A DNA stretch of 42,318 bases, taken from assembly GCA_020060625.1 (NCBI GenBank), contig JAGUZU010000067.1, positions 1 through 42,318 on the forward strand, in the 5' to 3' direction. Numbering within the stretch: the first letter of the stretch is position 1; the number at the start of each line of letters is the position of its first letter. Under the pieces are notes generated by a model. That model made no database searches. It saw nothing but the letters and a program-made list of their open reading frames with translations, and had not been told where the DNA came from. This DNA is from Anaerolineales bacterium. GTDB taxonomy: Bacteria; Chloroflexota; Anaerolineae; Anaerolineales; Villigracilaceae. A program made the translations under genes and the position numbers. Positions 7,777-16,571 of the stretch are shown in pieces.

Positions 7777-9140
7777 CCCTTTCCACGACGCACATCAGGG
7801 ATGAGAAATTCAAACGAGTATGCAACAAGATCGTCTCAGAGATGAAACGGTTAAACGTCCCTGGCGTCGCTGTGGGCGTTTGGCACAAGGGCAGGGAACA
7901 TACAGCCGGTTTTGGCATCACCAGCGCTGAAAATCCCCTGCCCGTAACGCCGGAAACGCTTTTCCAAACCGGTTCGATCAGCAAAACGTTTACGGGGACG
8001 ATCATGATGGGGTTGGTTGAGCAGGACAAGGTGAGTCTCGATGCGCCCGTCAGGAAATACATCAAGGACTTGAAACTGCGGGATAGGGAAGTCGCGCGCC
8101 AGGTCACGATCCGTCACTTGCTCACCCACACAGGCGGGTGGGTTGGCGATTATTTCAACGATTTCGGGAACGGTGATGACGCGCTCGAAAAAATGGTGAA
8201 AGACATTGCGAAACTTCCGCAGGTGCAGCCGCTTGGGAAGATTTGGTCGTACAACAACACGGGGTTCAACATTGCCGCGCGCGTGATCGAAGTGGTTACA
8301 CGCAAGCCGTTTGAGACAGTGGTGCAGGAAACTTTGTTCGATCCACTCGGTTTGAATACAACCTTTTTCTTCCCAAGCGACGAGATGATCACCCATCGCT
8401 TCGTCACCGGACATTTTATCGAGAAGGGAAAACTGCGCGTCGCGCGTCCCTGGGCAATTGGGCGGTGCAACGCCGGGGTTGGCGGCGTCATCAGCAACGT
8501 GAAAGGCCTGCTTGCCTATGCCAAGTTTCACATGGGGACTGGAAACGGGATCGTCAAACGAAAGACACTGGAAACGATGCGCGTTCCACAAGCGGACGCC
8601 GGGGGACGCGGGAAGATGGGCATCACCTGGTTCATTCGCGGCGAAGGCGATATGATCCGTTACAGTCACGGCGGCGCAACAAATGGTCAAAAGGCGGTGC
8701 TTTTGTTCATACCCGGTAAAAATTTTGCGCTCACCGTCCTTGCCAACAGCGAGGACGGCGGCGTGCTGATGAATAACGTCTCTGCCTTTGCGCTGGAAAT
8801 GTATTTCGGTTTCAAGCCGCCCACACCAAAACCGCTCCAAAAAACTACAAATGAATTAAGGGAATTTGTCGGTTCCTATCGCATCGGGACGGAAGCGTTC
8901 GATCTCAAGGCAAAGCATGGGTATCTTGTCCTTCATCACATCCCACTTGGCGGTTTTCCAACACCGGAGACGCCTCCGGGTCCTGCCATGCCGCCCACCC
9001 GACTTGCGTTTTATGAAGAGGACAATGTCATCGGGCTGGACGAACCCATGAAGAACGAGCTGGGCGATTTCATTCGTGACAACAAAGGGCGCATCGAGTT
9101 CTTCCGCATCGGCGGGCGCGCCCACAAAAAAATCAAGTAA
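7773..9140 (+). CDS. Beta-lactamase-fold serine hydrolase
   Basis: A 455-residue penicillin-binding-protein-like esterase/peptidase of the Beta-lactamase (class C) family. The catalytic SxxK is S68-I-S-K71, the YxN motif is Y160-N-N162, and the third motif appears as HGGATNG. No signal peptide is evident, so it is probably cytosolic. About 100 C-terminal residues beyond the hydrolase core form an extra domain like those of related esterases. The ATG overlaps the hmgA stop by four bases. Its co-translation with hmgA suggests a role linked to aromatic breakdown, for example ester or lactone hydrolysis, which is inference. Confidence 0.85.
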   Translation: MTLSTTHIRDEKFKRVCNKIVSEMKRLNVPGVAVGVWHKGREHTAGFGITSAENPLPVTPETLFQTGSISKTFTGTIMMGLVEQDKVSLDAPVRKYIKDLKLRDREVARQVTIRHLLTHTGGWVGDYFNDFGNGDDALEKMVKDIAKLPQVQPLGKIWSYNNTGFNIAARVIEVVTRKPFETVVQETLFDPLGLNTTFFFPSDEMITHRFVTGHFIEKGKLRVARPWAIGRCNAGVGGVISNVKGLLAYAKFHMGTGNGIVKRKTLETMRVPQADAGGRGKMGITWFIRGEGDMIRYSHGGATNGQKAVLLFIPGKNFALTVLANSEDGGVLMNNVSAFALEMYFGFKPPTPKPLQKTTNELREFVGSYRIGTEAFDLKAKHGYLVLHHIPLGGFPTPETPPGPAMPPTRLAFYEEDNVIGLDEPMKNELGDFIRDNKGRIEFFRIGGRAHKKIK

Positions 9141-9159
9141 TGGAGAGAAAAAAAGAACA

Positions 9160-9864
9160 ATGAAAAGAATAATCGCCCCCCTGCTCGCCGCAGGGCTTTT
9201 GCTTTCGTCCTGTAACATGCCCGCCACGGGCGGATTGAACCCGGAGATGGCTACCGCCGCCGCATTGACAGTCGAAGCCGCGATCGAGAACACAACTCTC
9301 CTCGCCAGCCCCACATCAGGACAATCCAACGCAGAAGCGACGCCCACCTATTCCCAGCCTCTTGCCAGCGTCGAGGGTGTGACCAATTGCCGCACGGGTC
9401 CCGGCGTGAATTATGAGCGGGTGACGCAAATCCTGCCAACGGATTCGGTCAGGATCATCGGCTTCTTTCCTCCAAATTACTGGATCGTTTCCACGAATGC
9501 CGGGGAATGCTGGGTATCGGGCGAGTTCGTAACGCCTTCGGGAAGTTTCGATGCCGTTCCAACAGTCACAGCGCCGCCCACGCCGGAAGCCAAAGCCCCG
9601 GAAGGCGTCAGCTTGCAAAAATGGGAAATCTTTTGCAACTACGAAACCAATGAAGCAAACGTGAGCATTATCTGGTCGGATATGGGCGACGAATCGGGAT
9701 ATCGCGTCATGCGCAATGGAGAGCTGGCGGCGGAACTCCCCGAAAACAGCACGCAATTCGGGGAAATCATCACCCTGCTGGCAGGTCAAAGCGTTGGATA
9801 CAACGTCATCGCTTTCAACGCGGCAGGGTCAGCGACCAGCAAGACGATCACGCTGTATTGTTAA
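9160..9864 (+). CDS. SH3b-domain lipoprotein
   Basis: A 234-residue lipoprotein (lipobox LLSSC, lipidated C18). An SH3b-like domain (about 68-125) includes NCRTGPGVNYERV and ECWVSGEFV, followed by a Pro/Thr linker and a C-terminal fibronectin type III-like beta domain (about 147-234) ending in TLYC. Four cysteines besides C18 could form disulfides outside the cell. GGAGAG at 9142-9147 is 12 bases from the ATG, a rather long spacing. It is the last gene of the operon, closed by the terminator at 9881-9917. Confidence 0.82.
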   Translation: MKRIIAPLLAAGLLLSSCNMPATGGLNPEMATAAALTVEAAIENTTLLASPTSGQSNAEATPTYSQPLASVEGVTNCRTGPGVNYERVTQILPTDSVRIIGFFPPNYWIVSTNAGECWVSGEFVTPSGSFDAVPTVTAPPTPEAKAPEGVSLQKWEIFCNYETNEANVSIIWSDMGDESGYRVMRNGELAAELPENSTQFGEIITLLAGQSVGYNVIAFNAAGSATSKTITLYC

Positions 9865-9880
9865 TCTTTGCAAAACAAAC

Positions 9881-9918
9881 AAAACGACTGCGCCATTTGA
9901 TATGGCGCAGTCGTTTTT
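9881..9918. terminator. Bidirectional terminator
   Basis: A 16-bp perfect stem (9881-9896 with 9902-9917) with a 5-base loop carries A runs on the left and T runs on the right. It can end both the plus-strand tyrosine operon and the minus-strand typA transcript. Confidence 0.92.
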
Positions 9919-9924
9919 ACTTGC

Positions 9925-11781
9925 TTATCCTTCAAAGGCTTCTTTTGCCTTCTTCGTCTGCTTGCCGCGTTCATCCGTGTTGAGGATGCGCTTGCGGATG
10001 CGGTAATTTTCGGGCGTAACCTCAAGCAGTTCGTCGTCGGTGAGGTACTCAATCGCTTCATCGAGAGACATCTGTCGGGGCGGAGTGAGGCGGATCTCCA
10101 TGTCGCCGCGAGCGGCGCGGATATTGGTCAGATGCTTCTTTTTGCACACGTTCACGGCAATATCCTGTCCGCGCGCATTTTCGCCGACCACCATGCCTTC
10201 ATAGACTTCGACACCCGGTCCGACGAACAAGATTCCGCGCTCTTCCGCAGATTTGAGCGCGTAGGCGGTTGTGGAGCCAGCCTCCCATGCAACAATGGAG
10301 CCGTTGGTGCGCGAAGCGATGGCTCCCGCCATTTCATCATACCCGTGAAAGATGGTGTGCATGACGCCCGCGCCGCGTGTGGATGTGAGAAATTGATAGC
10401 GGAAGCCAAGCAAGCCGCGCGTCGGGACAACATAAACCAGCCGCGTCATCCCCTGACCTTCGTCCTGCATGTCCACCATTTTGCCGCGTCTCGCCCCAAG
10501 CATTTCCACCACCGCGCCGACGGTTTCGTTGCTGGTCTCGATGTGGACTTCTTCGTAGGGTTCGAGCAATGCGCCGTCCTCCGCCTTGTGGTAAATCACT
10601 TCGGGGCGCGAGACCTGGAATTCATAACCTTCGCGGCGCATGGTTTCAATAAGGATGCCCAGATGCAATTCGCCGCGTCCGGAGACAAGAAAATTTTCCG
10701 CCGACTCGGTATCTTCCACGCGCAGCGCAACATTCGTGCGCAATTCTTCATATAGCCGTTCGCGCAGTTTTCGGGAAGTTGACGATTTCCCCTCCCTGCC
10801 CGCAAAGGGAGATGTGTTCACGCCAAACGTCATGCGGACGGTCGGCTCTTCGACTTTGATGGTCGGCAGGGGGATTGGGTTAACAGGATCGCCGAGGGTC
10901 TCGCCAATGCCGATCTCTTCGAGTCCCGCAAGTGAAACAATATCACCCGCGCTGGCTTCTTCGATCTCGACTTTGTTCAAACCTTTGAATGTGTAGAGAT
11001 AGCGCGCGGTCTCGGTCAGAACGGACCCGTCAACCTTGATCCGTGCCAGTTTTTGACCTGCTTTTATCTTCCCGGCAAATAAGCGCCCAATGGCGGTCAC
11101 GCCGCGGTAATCGTCGTAACCAAGGGTGGTAACCAACATTTGCAGCGGGGTATCCGGGTCCACTTTGGGAGCAGGAATATGCCTGAGAATCGCATCGAAC
11201 AAAGGCTGGAGGTCGCTCCCAAGTTCCGGGGAGAGACCCGCCTTGCCCGCCGTTGCCTGCGCATAAATGACGGGAAAATCCGCCTGTTCTTCGCTTGCGC
11301 CAAGCTCGATGAACAGGTCAAACGTTTCATTCAATACGCGGTCTGGCTCGGCATCCCTGCGGTCTATCTTGTTGATGACGACGATGGCTTTGTGTCCCAT
11401 TTCGAGGGCTTTCTTCAAAACGAAACGGGTTTGCGGCATGGGTCCTTCCGCCGCATCCACAAGGAGCAGGACGCCGTCCACCATGTTCATCACACGCTCG
11501 ACCTCGCCGCCAAAGTCGGCGTGACCGGGCGTATCCACAATATTGATCTTGACCGGCTTGCCCGTTTTTGGGTCATCGAGCGCGATGGCGGTATTTTTGG
11601 CAAGGATGGTGATGCCGCGTTCGCGTTCAAGGTCGTTGGAATCCATCACGCGCTCTGCCACCTGTTGGTTTTCGCGGAAGGTGTGCGATTGGCGCAGGAG
11701 ACCATCCACGAGGGTGGTCTTGCCATGGTCAACGTGGGCGATGATGGCGATATTTCGAAGGTCGGTTCTTTCGATTAGCAC
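9925..11781 (-). CDS. typA: Ribosome-associated translational GTPase TypA/BipA
   Basis: A 618-residue GTPase of the EF-G superfamily that acts on the ribosome under stress or low temperature. G motifs are AHVDHGKT (15-22), RERGITI (53-59), DTPGHADF (83-90) and NKID (137-140); length and the C-terminal region ([19 protein letters not shown]) match TypA. The start codon is GTG at 11779-11781, with AAAGGA overlapping the stop of the upstream gene about 11 bases away. It is the last gene of a six-gene minus-strand run that ends at the 9881-9918 terminator. Confidence 0.95.
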   Translation of the reverse strand: MLIERTDLRNIAIIAHVDHGKTTLVDGLLRQSHTFRENQQVAERVMDSNDLERERGITILAKNTAIALDDPKTGKPVKINIVDTPGHADFGGEVERVMNMVDGVLLLVDAAEGPMPQTRFVLKKALEMGHKAIVVINKIDRRDAEPDRVLNETFDLFIELGASEEQADFPVIYAQATAGKAGLSPELGSDLQPLFDAILRHIPAPKVDPDTPLQMLVTTLGYDDYRGVTAIGRLFAGKIKAGQKLARIKVDGSVLTETARYLYTFKGLNKVEIEEASAGDIVSLAGLEEIGIGETLGDPVNPIPLPTIKVEEPTVRMTFGVNTSPFAGREGKSSTSRKLRERLYEELRTNVALRVEDTESAENFLVSGRGELHLGILIETMRREGYEFQVSRPEVIYHKAEDGALLEPYEEVHIETSNETVGAVVEMLGARRGKMVDMQDEGQGMTRLVYVVPTRGLLGFRYQFLTSTRGAGVMHTIFHGYDEMAGAIASRTNGSIVAWEAGSTTAYALKSAEERGILFVGPGVEVYEGMVVGENARGQDIAVNVCKKKHLTNIRAARGDMEIRLTPPRQMSLDEAIEYLTDDELLEVTPENYRIRKRILNTDERGKQTKKAKEAFEG

Positions 11782-11796
11782 AGTATTTTTAATCCT

Positions 11797-13332
11797 TTAT
11801 TGGTTTAAGCATTGAGCCTGCCAAATGATATAGCCTCCAAAAGCGGCAATCCTTTCGCAGGACGGTGAAGATTCAAGTTCGTTCATCAGTCTTTTTTCAG
11901 ATCTCTTCGTAATAAGAAAATCCTCGGAAGAGAATTTAATATCCAATCGTTTAAGGCATTCCAAGCTCTGCGCATCGCGGCAGTTACTGACCGCCATCTG
12001 AAGCGCGCGCTGTTCATAATAGGTTCCAAGCCATTCGCTGCCCCATTTGGAGACAAAGGGTTCCCGTCTCAGAAGGTATGGAAACCATTCCGCCTCCGCC
12101 TGCCCGGTCACGAACAAATAACGGGACGACGGGGACATATTCGCGCGAACATATTTCGCAGTTTCAAATGTATATTCATTCAGGAGAGGAAGCGTGTTCC
12201 GGATTTCCTGAAACCCAAAAAACAAGGTTTGAAGAGCCGCCGCTCCCCCAAATAAGAACAAAACCGGGCGGGCTGCAGTTCCGCCAATCTTCAACCTGGT
12301 CAATGCCATGCCGCCAAACCCAAATAAGATCGCGCCCAATAGAGCAATAAACCGGTCCCCCTCCCCCGACAACAGCAAAGCAAAGAAAACCAGGGCAAGC
12401 GGAACAGAAAACCGGCGCTTAACAATCAAATAGACCAAACCGCAAACAATTAGAATCAGGGCAGGCAGCGGAGATGTAAGCGCGAACAATTTTCCAAAAA
12501 ACCAAGAAAAAATCGCGTCTGGCTGCCCAACAATCTCCATAAAAGCGGCATTATCGTGGCTGGAAAACGCATTAAGAAATATTTCCAAGCCATAGCGGCG
12601 CGCCATCAAAAAGACCCAGGGGGTAACGCACACCAAAGCAATCATTGCCGTCGAGGCAAATATCTTCCATGCAAAGAGCCTTCTTATATTAATCAAAAAC
12701 AACGAAGCCGCCCAAAGCGCGAATACCAGCGCGTAAAATAAATGCGTCAGTGTGGTCAGACCAAGAAAAAGTCCGGCAAGGGAAGCGAACGAAAGTCGTT
12801 CATCGCGCAAAGCCCTATATAAAGCATAGAGTCCGCACAACATAAAAAGGAACGCAAGAGCGCGCACCATGCCCGCCGACCAGACGTGCATGACATAAAG
12901 CGACGGGGAACAGGCGGCGTATAAAACCGTAAGTCCTGCGGCAAAACTGGAATCAGATTGATCCTTCGCCAGTAAATACAAAGGCGCCAGCGACAACAGG
13001 CTTAACAACGGCGGGAGAAGCCTCAAAATAGTGATCACCGATATGTCAAGTTTCAACAAGGCTGCCGCCATGTAAAACGCAAGCGGAGGGTAGGCGAACG
13101 GTATCCCGCCTGGACCGTAATATGAAACAGAAACCGGGATTGCAAAATTGCCAGCAGCAATTTCCTCAGCCATCAAGGCGTACAACCCTCCGTATCCCAG
13201 CGGCATGGAATATCGGAACGTGTTATAAAACAACAAAAGCGCGCTTATGGAAAACAGAGCGCCAACCCAGGCGATTTGGAGCAGGTTCTCCTTTTTTGTG
13301 AATTCGTTTCTCATTTCATCAAAGAAGCGCAT
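11797..13332 (-). CDS. GT-C-type membrane glycosyltransferase or related polytopic protein
   Basis: A 511-residue protein with about ten hydrophobic segments and a soluble C-terminal part (from about residue 380). The first loop holds [17 protein letters not shown] and [13 protein letters not shown], an arrangement seen in GT39/GT83-type polyprenyl-phosphate-sugar transferases, but there is no definite match. The start at 13332 is preferred because GAAGG lies eight bases upstream; a GTG at 13362 abuts the terminator-like hairpin at 13365-13393. A dolichol-phosphate-mannose-synthase-like gene directly upstream could supply its lipid-linked sugar. typA follows after 15 bases. Confidence 0.7.
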   Translation of the reverse strand: MRFFDEMRNEFTKKENLLQIAWVGALFSISALLLFYNTFRYSMPLGYGGLYALMAEEIAAGNFAIPVSVSYYGPGGIPFAYPPLAFYMAAALLKLDISVITILRLLPPLLSLLSLAPLYLLAKDQSDSSFAAGLTVLYAACSPSLYVMHVWSAGMVRALAFLFMLCGLYALYRALRDERLSFASLAGLFLGLTTLTHLFYALVFALWAASLFLINIRRLFAWKIFASTAMIALVCVTPWVFLMARRYGLEIFLNAFSSHDNAAFMEIVGQPDAIFSWFFGKLFALTSPLPALILIVCGLVYLIVKRRFSVPLALVFFALLLSGEGDRFIALLGAILFGFGGMALTRLKIGGTAARPVLFLFGGAAALQTLFFGFQEIRNTLPLLNEYTFETAKYVRANMSPSSRYLFVTGQAEAEWFPYLLRREPFVSKWGSEWLGTYYEQRALQMAVSNCRDAQSLECLKRLDIKFSSEDFLITKRSEKRLMNELESSPSCERIAAFGGYIIWQAQCLNQ

Positions 13333-13364
13333 GGCGTACGCCTTCAAATTTTGTAAAACCACGC

Positions 13365-13393
13365 AAAAACCCCCGACCTGAAAGCCGAGGGTT
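13365..13393 (-). terminator. Terminator-like hairpin upstream of the GT-C gene
   Basis: On the minus strand, arms 13393-13384 and 13377-13368 pair over 10 positions (two G-T wobbles) around a 6-base loop, then a T run (13369-13365) follows. It lies 65 bases after the GT2 stop and about 30 before the next start, so it either ends the GT2 transcript or limits read-through into the GT-C/typA part. Confidence 0.7.
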
Positions 13394-13457
13394 CATAGCA
13401 TTGATTCGGCGAGCGAAGTTATATTATCAGAGAGTGCGAAATTTGGGTAGGGACTGC

Positions 13458-14198
13458 TTACAACCTCGCCAACCTGCCCGCTTTCCGCAAGTCGCGGTAA
13501 TTCCACCACACCTGCCAGACGCGAAGAGCCGCTTCGATTTGAATTCTGAACGACATTTTGGATTTTCCCCAGCGCCTGTCCGCAAAATAGATGGGTGATT
13601 CCCCAATACGGAATTCAAGGCAATGGGCAAGATAGATCATCTCCACCAGAAAGACATATCCGCTCGATTGGATGCGCTCGAAGGGAACAGACTTCAATGC
13701 ATCCGCCCGCCACATACGGTAACCTGTAGTGACATCGCGCAGGGGAAGCCCGAGTATCGTTCGCGCGTAAAAATTCCCAAAGGCGGAAAGACTCTTGCGC
13801 CAAAGGGGCCATTGCTTATCAACGGAGCCGTTTTTAATATATCGGGAGCCAAGCACAATATCGTTCGATTTTAAGAGCTCCGCCATATCCACAAGCGCGA
13901 ATGGATCATGCGAAAAATCCGCATCCATCTGAACGATGGCTTCCGCGTCGCCATCCAGGATTTTTTGGAACCCGCTCAGATAGGCGGAGCGTAATCCCAT
14001 TTTCCCCGGACGATGGAGCGCCTCGACCCGACCCGGAAATTGCCCAGCCAACCCATCAATGATCCTACCCGTACCGTCCGGACTGTTGTCGTCCACGACA
14101 AGGATTCGCAAGTCAAGCGGAAGCGAAAATAAAGCGGAGACCAGTTTGGGCAGGTTCTCCGCTTCGTTATAGGTTGGGATGATTACAGTTACGCGCAA
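13458..14198 (-). CDS. Polyprenol-phosphate mannosyltransferase-like GT2 (DPM1 type)
   Basis: Transfers a hexose, typically mannose from GDP-mannose, to polyprenyl phosphate at the inner membrane face. Motifs are VIIPTYNEAENL (5-16), VVDDNSPDGT (34-43) and QMDADFSHDP (90-99). The 246-residue length with no C-terminal membrane segments matches short soluble DPM1-like enzymes. The start is TTG at 14196-14198, with AGGTGA overlapping the preceding stop and four bases between stop and start, so the gene is tightly coupled to the receiver gene. ManC (22472-23566) in the window could supply GDP-mannose. Confidence 0.88.
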   Translation of the reverse strand: MRVTVIIPTYNEAENLPKLVSALFSLPLDLRILVVDDNSPDGTGRIIDGLAGQFPGRVEALHRPGKMGLRSAYLSGFQKILDGDAEAIVQMDADFSHDPFALVDMAELLKSNDIVLGSRYIKNGSVDKQWPLWRKSLSAFGNFYARTILGLPLRDVTTGYRMWRADALKSVPFERIQSSGYVFLVEMIYLAHCLEFRIGESPIYFADRRWGKSKMSFRIQIEAALRVWQVWWNYRDLRKAGRLARL

Positions 14199-14202
14199 AC
14201 AC

Positions 14203-15060
14203 TCACCTGTTTCGGATGCTCAACAACTCCGCTTTTATCTGGTCAACATCCTTTGGGTGGTTTTTCAACGAGGCAATGTCGGTCAGTTTGGAAAAAAGGC
14301 GATCCTTCCGTTTTGCAGCCTGCTCACGGTCCTTGATCGGATAAAAATATTCCATAGACTGGTCGAGGCGGGAACGCAGCTTTTCAGTCAGCGCAACAAG
14401 GTTGGAGGGAGGAACAACCAAGACAAAATCCGTTGCGCTTAAATGCCCGAGAAAATCCTCCGGTCGGCTGAATTCGCGCATCGTGTTGACGATCATCAAA
14501 CTAATCGCCCGCAACACATCGTCGGATGCGACAAATCCATACGCTTCGCGGAAAGAGTCCATATTCAGGAGGGAAACAAACAACAAAGCCGAACCGCTTT
14601 CGCCAAGCACTTCGGAGAGTTTTTCATCCACCAAGGCGCCTTCCGGCAGCCCCGTAACGGGATTGGTCAACGAACCCTGACTGATACGTTTCAACGCGTT
14701 GCGAACGCGAAGACGCAATTCCTGGACATCGAAAGGCTTGGTAATGTAATCATCCGCGCCAATTTCAAGCCCTTGCAAGCGGTCCGCGCGGTCGCGTTTT
14801 TCCGTAAGAAAGATAATGGGAATATTCGTCGTGCGGCGGTCATCGCGAAGGCGGCGGGCAACTTCGTAACCGTCGATATCCGGCAGGCGGATATCGAGGA
14901 TGATGAGGTCCGGGTTTACCTGATGAGCGGAACGAACGCCATCCTCCCCCCAATTGACTGTGAACACGTCGTATTCCTGGGTGCGGAAATAGGCAGTCAG
15001 CATTTCAGCTACATCAGGGTCGTCTTCGACGATGAGAATTTTCGATTTTGTATCTGTCAT
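14203..15060 (-). CDS. Response regulator with degenerate GGDEF domain
   Basis: A 285-residue two-domain signalling protein. The receiver domain (about 6-122) keeps the acidic pair D13-D14, phospho-acceptor D56 (LILDIRLPD), T86 and K108. The C-terminal part keeps a DPLTGL-like NPVTGLPEG (133-141) and GGDEF-fold spacing. However, the catalytic GG(D/E)EF position reads SATDF (208-212), so diguanylate cyclase activity is not expected. It may bind a partner or nucleotide instead. The start at 15060 has AAGGG four bases upstream. It follows the V4R gene by 17 bases and precedes the GT2 gene by 4. Confidence 0.85.
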   Translation of the reverse strand: MTDTKSKILIVEDDPDVAEMLTAYFRTQEYDVFTVNWGEDGVRSAHQVNPDLIILDIRLPDIDGYEVARRLRDDRRTTNIPIIFLTEKRDRADRLQGLEIGADDYITKPFDVQELRLRVRNALKRISQGSLTNPVTGLPEGALVDEKLSEVLGESGSALLFVSLLNMDSFREAYGFVASDDVLRAISLMIVNTMREFSRPEDFLGHLSATDFVLVVPPSNLVALTEKLRSRLDQSMEYFYPIKDREQAAKRKDRLFSKLTDIASLKNHPKDVDQIKAELLSIRNR

Positions 15061-15077
15061 GGAACCCTTGATCTTGA

Positions 15078-15713
15078 TCAGCCGATTGGTTCTTTTTGTA
15101 TGATGAATTCGCAGACGCTGTCGCCCATGGCAATACATTTGGACTCGTTCACGCGGAATTCGCTCCCGCCGGAGACCCACTTAAGACTTTCCTGTAAAAG
15201 TCCGGTTGCAATGAAACAGACGGGTTTATCTGCGCCCGAACGCCCCCAGCAACACGGGCATTTATGGATCGTCCACACCCATTCGGTATCTTTTTCTTCA
15301 ACAGTCGTCTGCTGGTCGCTTAATTGGGAGAATATCTTTGCAAAGGCTGGCAGACCAATTCTCAGCTTGGATTGAAGCGGCAGGACCACAAAAGCAAGGT
15401 CGGCAGCCCCAGCCAGCGCGCCGAAGTTTTTCAAGGCATCCGAAAAGGTGGCGCGTCCCGCGCGAAGCGCAAGACCACGCCCGCCGCGAGGACCATACAT
15501 CTCCTCCAGAGCGGTACCGATGGCGGAGAGTTCGCTAAAATCGAAGCCTTTATCCAGATTGTCGGGGGGATAATTTTCTATATAATGATTCAACCCCGCG
15601 AGATTGAGGATGGCGTTCAAACCGTTTTTCCCCATCACCTCTTCAAGGGATTTAATGGTGATCAAACCGAATTTATTGGGATAGTACAGACCGGATTTTT
15701 GAAGGGCGCTCAT
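15078..15713 (-). CDS. V4R-domain protein
   Basis: A 211-residue protein whose C-terminal half is a 4-vinyl-reductase (V4R) domain, a small-molecule-binding module. Its Cys/Gly-rich signature CPCCWGRSGADKPVCFI is followed by GLLQESLKWVSGG and CIAMGDSVCEFII. The conserved cysteines may bind metal. The N-terminal half (LEEVMGKNGLNAILNLAGL) is the helical region usually found before V4R in such proteins. GGAG six bases upstream overlaps the stop region of the LC7 gene. Genomic linkage to Roadblock/LC7 and receiver genes suggests ligand sensing; the ligand is unknown. Confidence 0.85.
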   Translation of the reverse strand: MSALQKSGLYYPNKFGLITIKSLEEVMGKNGLNAILNLAGLNHYIENYPPDNLDKGFDFSELSAIGTALEEMYGPRGGRGLALRAGRATFSDALKNFGALAGAADLAFVVLPLQSKLRIGLPAFAKIFSQLSDQQTTVEEKDTEWVWTIHKCPCCWGRSGADKPVCFIATGLLQESLKWVSGGSEFRVNESKCIAMGDSVCEFIIQKEPIG

Positions 15714-15723
15714 GGCAACTCCA

Positions 15724-16095
15724 CTAAATCAACTTCGCCAGATCTTCGGCGGCGCGACGCATATCAAGGAAGATCAGACCAAGTTTGGCCTGCTCGCGAG
15801 CCAGGGCGGTTAGAACAGCTTCTTCGCCGACAGACATGAGGACAACGTAACCTTTCAAGCCCTTGATGTATACCTGTTCAAGCGACCCGCGTCCTAATTC
15901 ACTGGCAATGCGCTCGCCCAGCGAAAGCATTGCCGCAGACATTGCCGAGACTCGATCCTCTTCCACGCCTTGAGGAAGAGCAGACGCAATACTTAAGCCA
16001 TCTACGCTGACCACCGCTGACGCTTCGATATCCGGTGACGACGCCTGCAATTCGCGCAGGCGATCCACCATTTGTTGTGTACGGTTCTTGGACAA
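15724..16095 (-). CDS. Roadblock/LC7-domain protein
   Basis: A 123-residue single-domain Roadblock/LC7 (MglB-like) protein. Such proteins dimerise and often act as GTPase-activating partners of Ras-like MglA. Family features are ASAVVSVDGLSIASALP, the helix SAMSAAMLSLGERIASELG and VYIKGLKGYVVLMSVG. The start is TTG at 16093-16095: AGGAGG lies six bases upstream and no ATG has a comparable site. No MglA-type GTPase gene is in the window. It heads the operon with V4R and receiver-GGDEF genes. Confidence 0.88.
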   Translation of the reverse strand: MSKNRTQQMVDRLRELQASSPDIEASAVVSVDGLSIASALPQGVEEDRVSAMSAAMLSLGERIASELGRGSLEQVYIKGLKGYVVLMSVGEEAVLTALAREQAKLGLIFLDMRRAAEDLAKLI

Positions 16096-16140
16096 GCCAG
16101 CCCTCCTGGGGATAATTGATAACGCCCCAAAAAACAAGGA

Positions 16141-16162
16141 CGCACGATGTCGGTATCGTGCG
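16141..16162. other. Hairpin in the leader of the LC7 operon
   Basis: CGCACGAT (16141-16148) and ATCGTGCG (16155-16162) pair around a 6-base loop. On the minus strand, a T run (TTTTTT) begins six bases after the stem, which could make a weak attenuator in the 5' leader of the LC7-V4R-receiver operon. There is no nearby gene for it to terminate. Confidence 0.4.
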
Positions 16163-16275
16163 GCTATTTTAGAACATGGCATTCATTGTGTCAAGTTCAG
16201 GGGTTTATAGTTTGCAAATTGGTAAACACGAACAAAATCAGCCTGAATTTTCGTTCGTTTTTTGGGGCGTTTATA

Positions 16276-16304
16276 TTGACACGAACATACCCTCATGGTA
16301 AACT
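16276..16304 (+). promoter_or_regulatory. Promoter of tRNA-Asp
   Basis: A consensus TTGACA (16276-16281) and TAAACT (16299-16304) are separated by exactly 17 bases. The -10 box ends 18 bases before the first base of the tRNA. Confidence 0.8.
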
Positions 16305-16322
16305 TTCGCCCGCTTCGCAAAT

Positions 16323-16396
16323 GGTCCCGTGGTGTAGCGGCCTAACATGCGGCCCTGTCAAGGCCGAGATCGCGGGTTCGAATCCCGTCGGGACCG
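16323..16396 (+). tRNA. tRNA-Asp (anticodon GTC)
   Basis: Acceptor strands GGTCCCG (16323-16329) and CGGGACC (16389-16395) pair perfectly. The anticodon stem CGGCC/GGCCG (16350-16354, 16362-16366) frames loop CTGTCAA with GTC at 16357-16359. The T arm contains GGTTCGAATCC. The discriminator base is G16396, as expected for Asp. The CCA end is not encoded. Confidence 0.97.
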
Positions 16397-16419
16397 CAGA
16401 GCGTAACTCTGCGCAAAGA

Positions 16420-16470
16420 ACCCTCCGGTTTTCGATGAAGAAATTCATCGGAGCCGGGGGGTCCTTTTTT
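16420..16470 (+). terminator. Terminator downstream of tRNA-Asp
   Basis: A long stem (ACCCTCCGG at 16420-16428 with CCGGGGGGT at 16454-16462, then CGATGA with TCATCG after a small internal loop) is followed by CCTTTTTT. A smaller hairpin (GCAGAG/CTCTGC) sits directly after the tRNA 3' end. Confidence 0.85.
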
Positions 16471-16490
16471 ACCGGCGCCAGGGAGGCGCC

Positions 16491-16571
16491 ATGACTGCCG
16501 GAAAAATACCATCAGACGAAGAAATCGTTCGTAGTGTTGATCTCCTCACCGTCGCACAAGTTGCGCGATGA
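16491..16571 (+). CDS. Small ORF (26 residues)
   Basis: Begins MTAGKIPSDEEI and ends TVAQVAR; 26 residues, no recognised family. GGGAGG at 16481-16486 provides a ribosome-binding site four bases before the ATG. The TGA stop overlaps the ATG of the next small ORF (ATGA at 16568-16571), a layout typical of real translationally coupled genes. It lies just after the tRNA-Asp terminator, with no obvious promoter of its own, so it could also be the remnant of a larger gene. Confidence 0.4.
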   Translation: MTAGKIPSDEEIVRSVDLLTVAQVAR

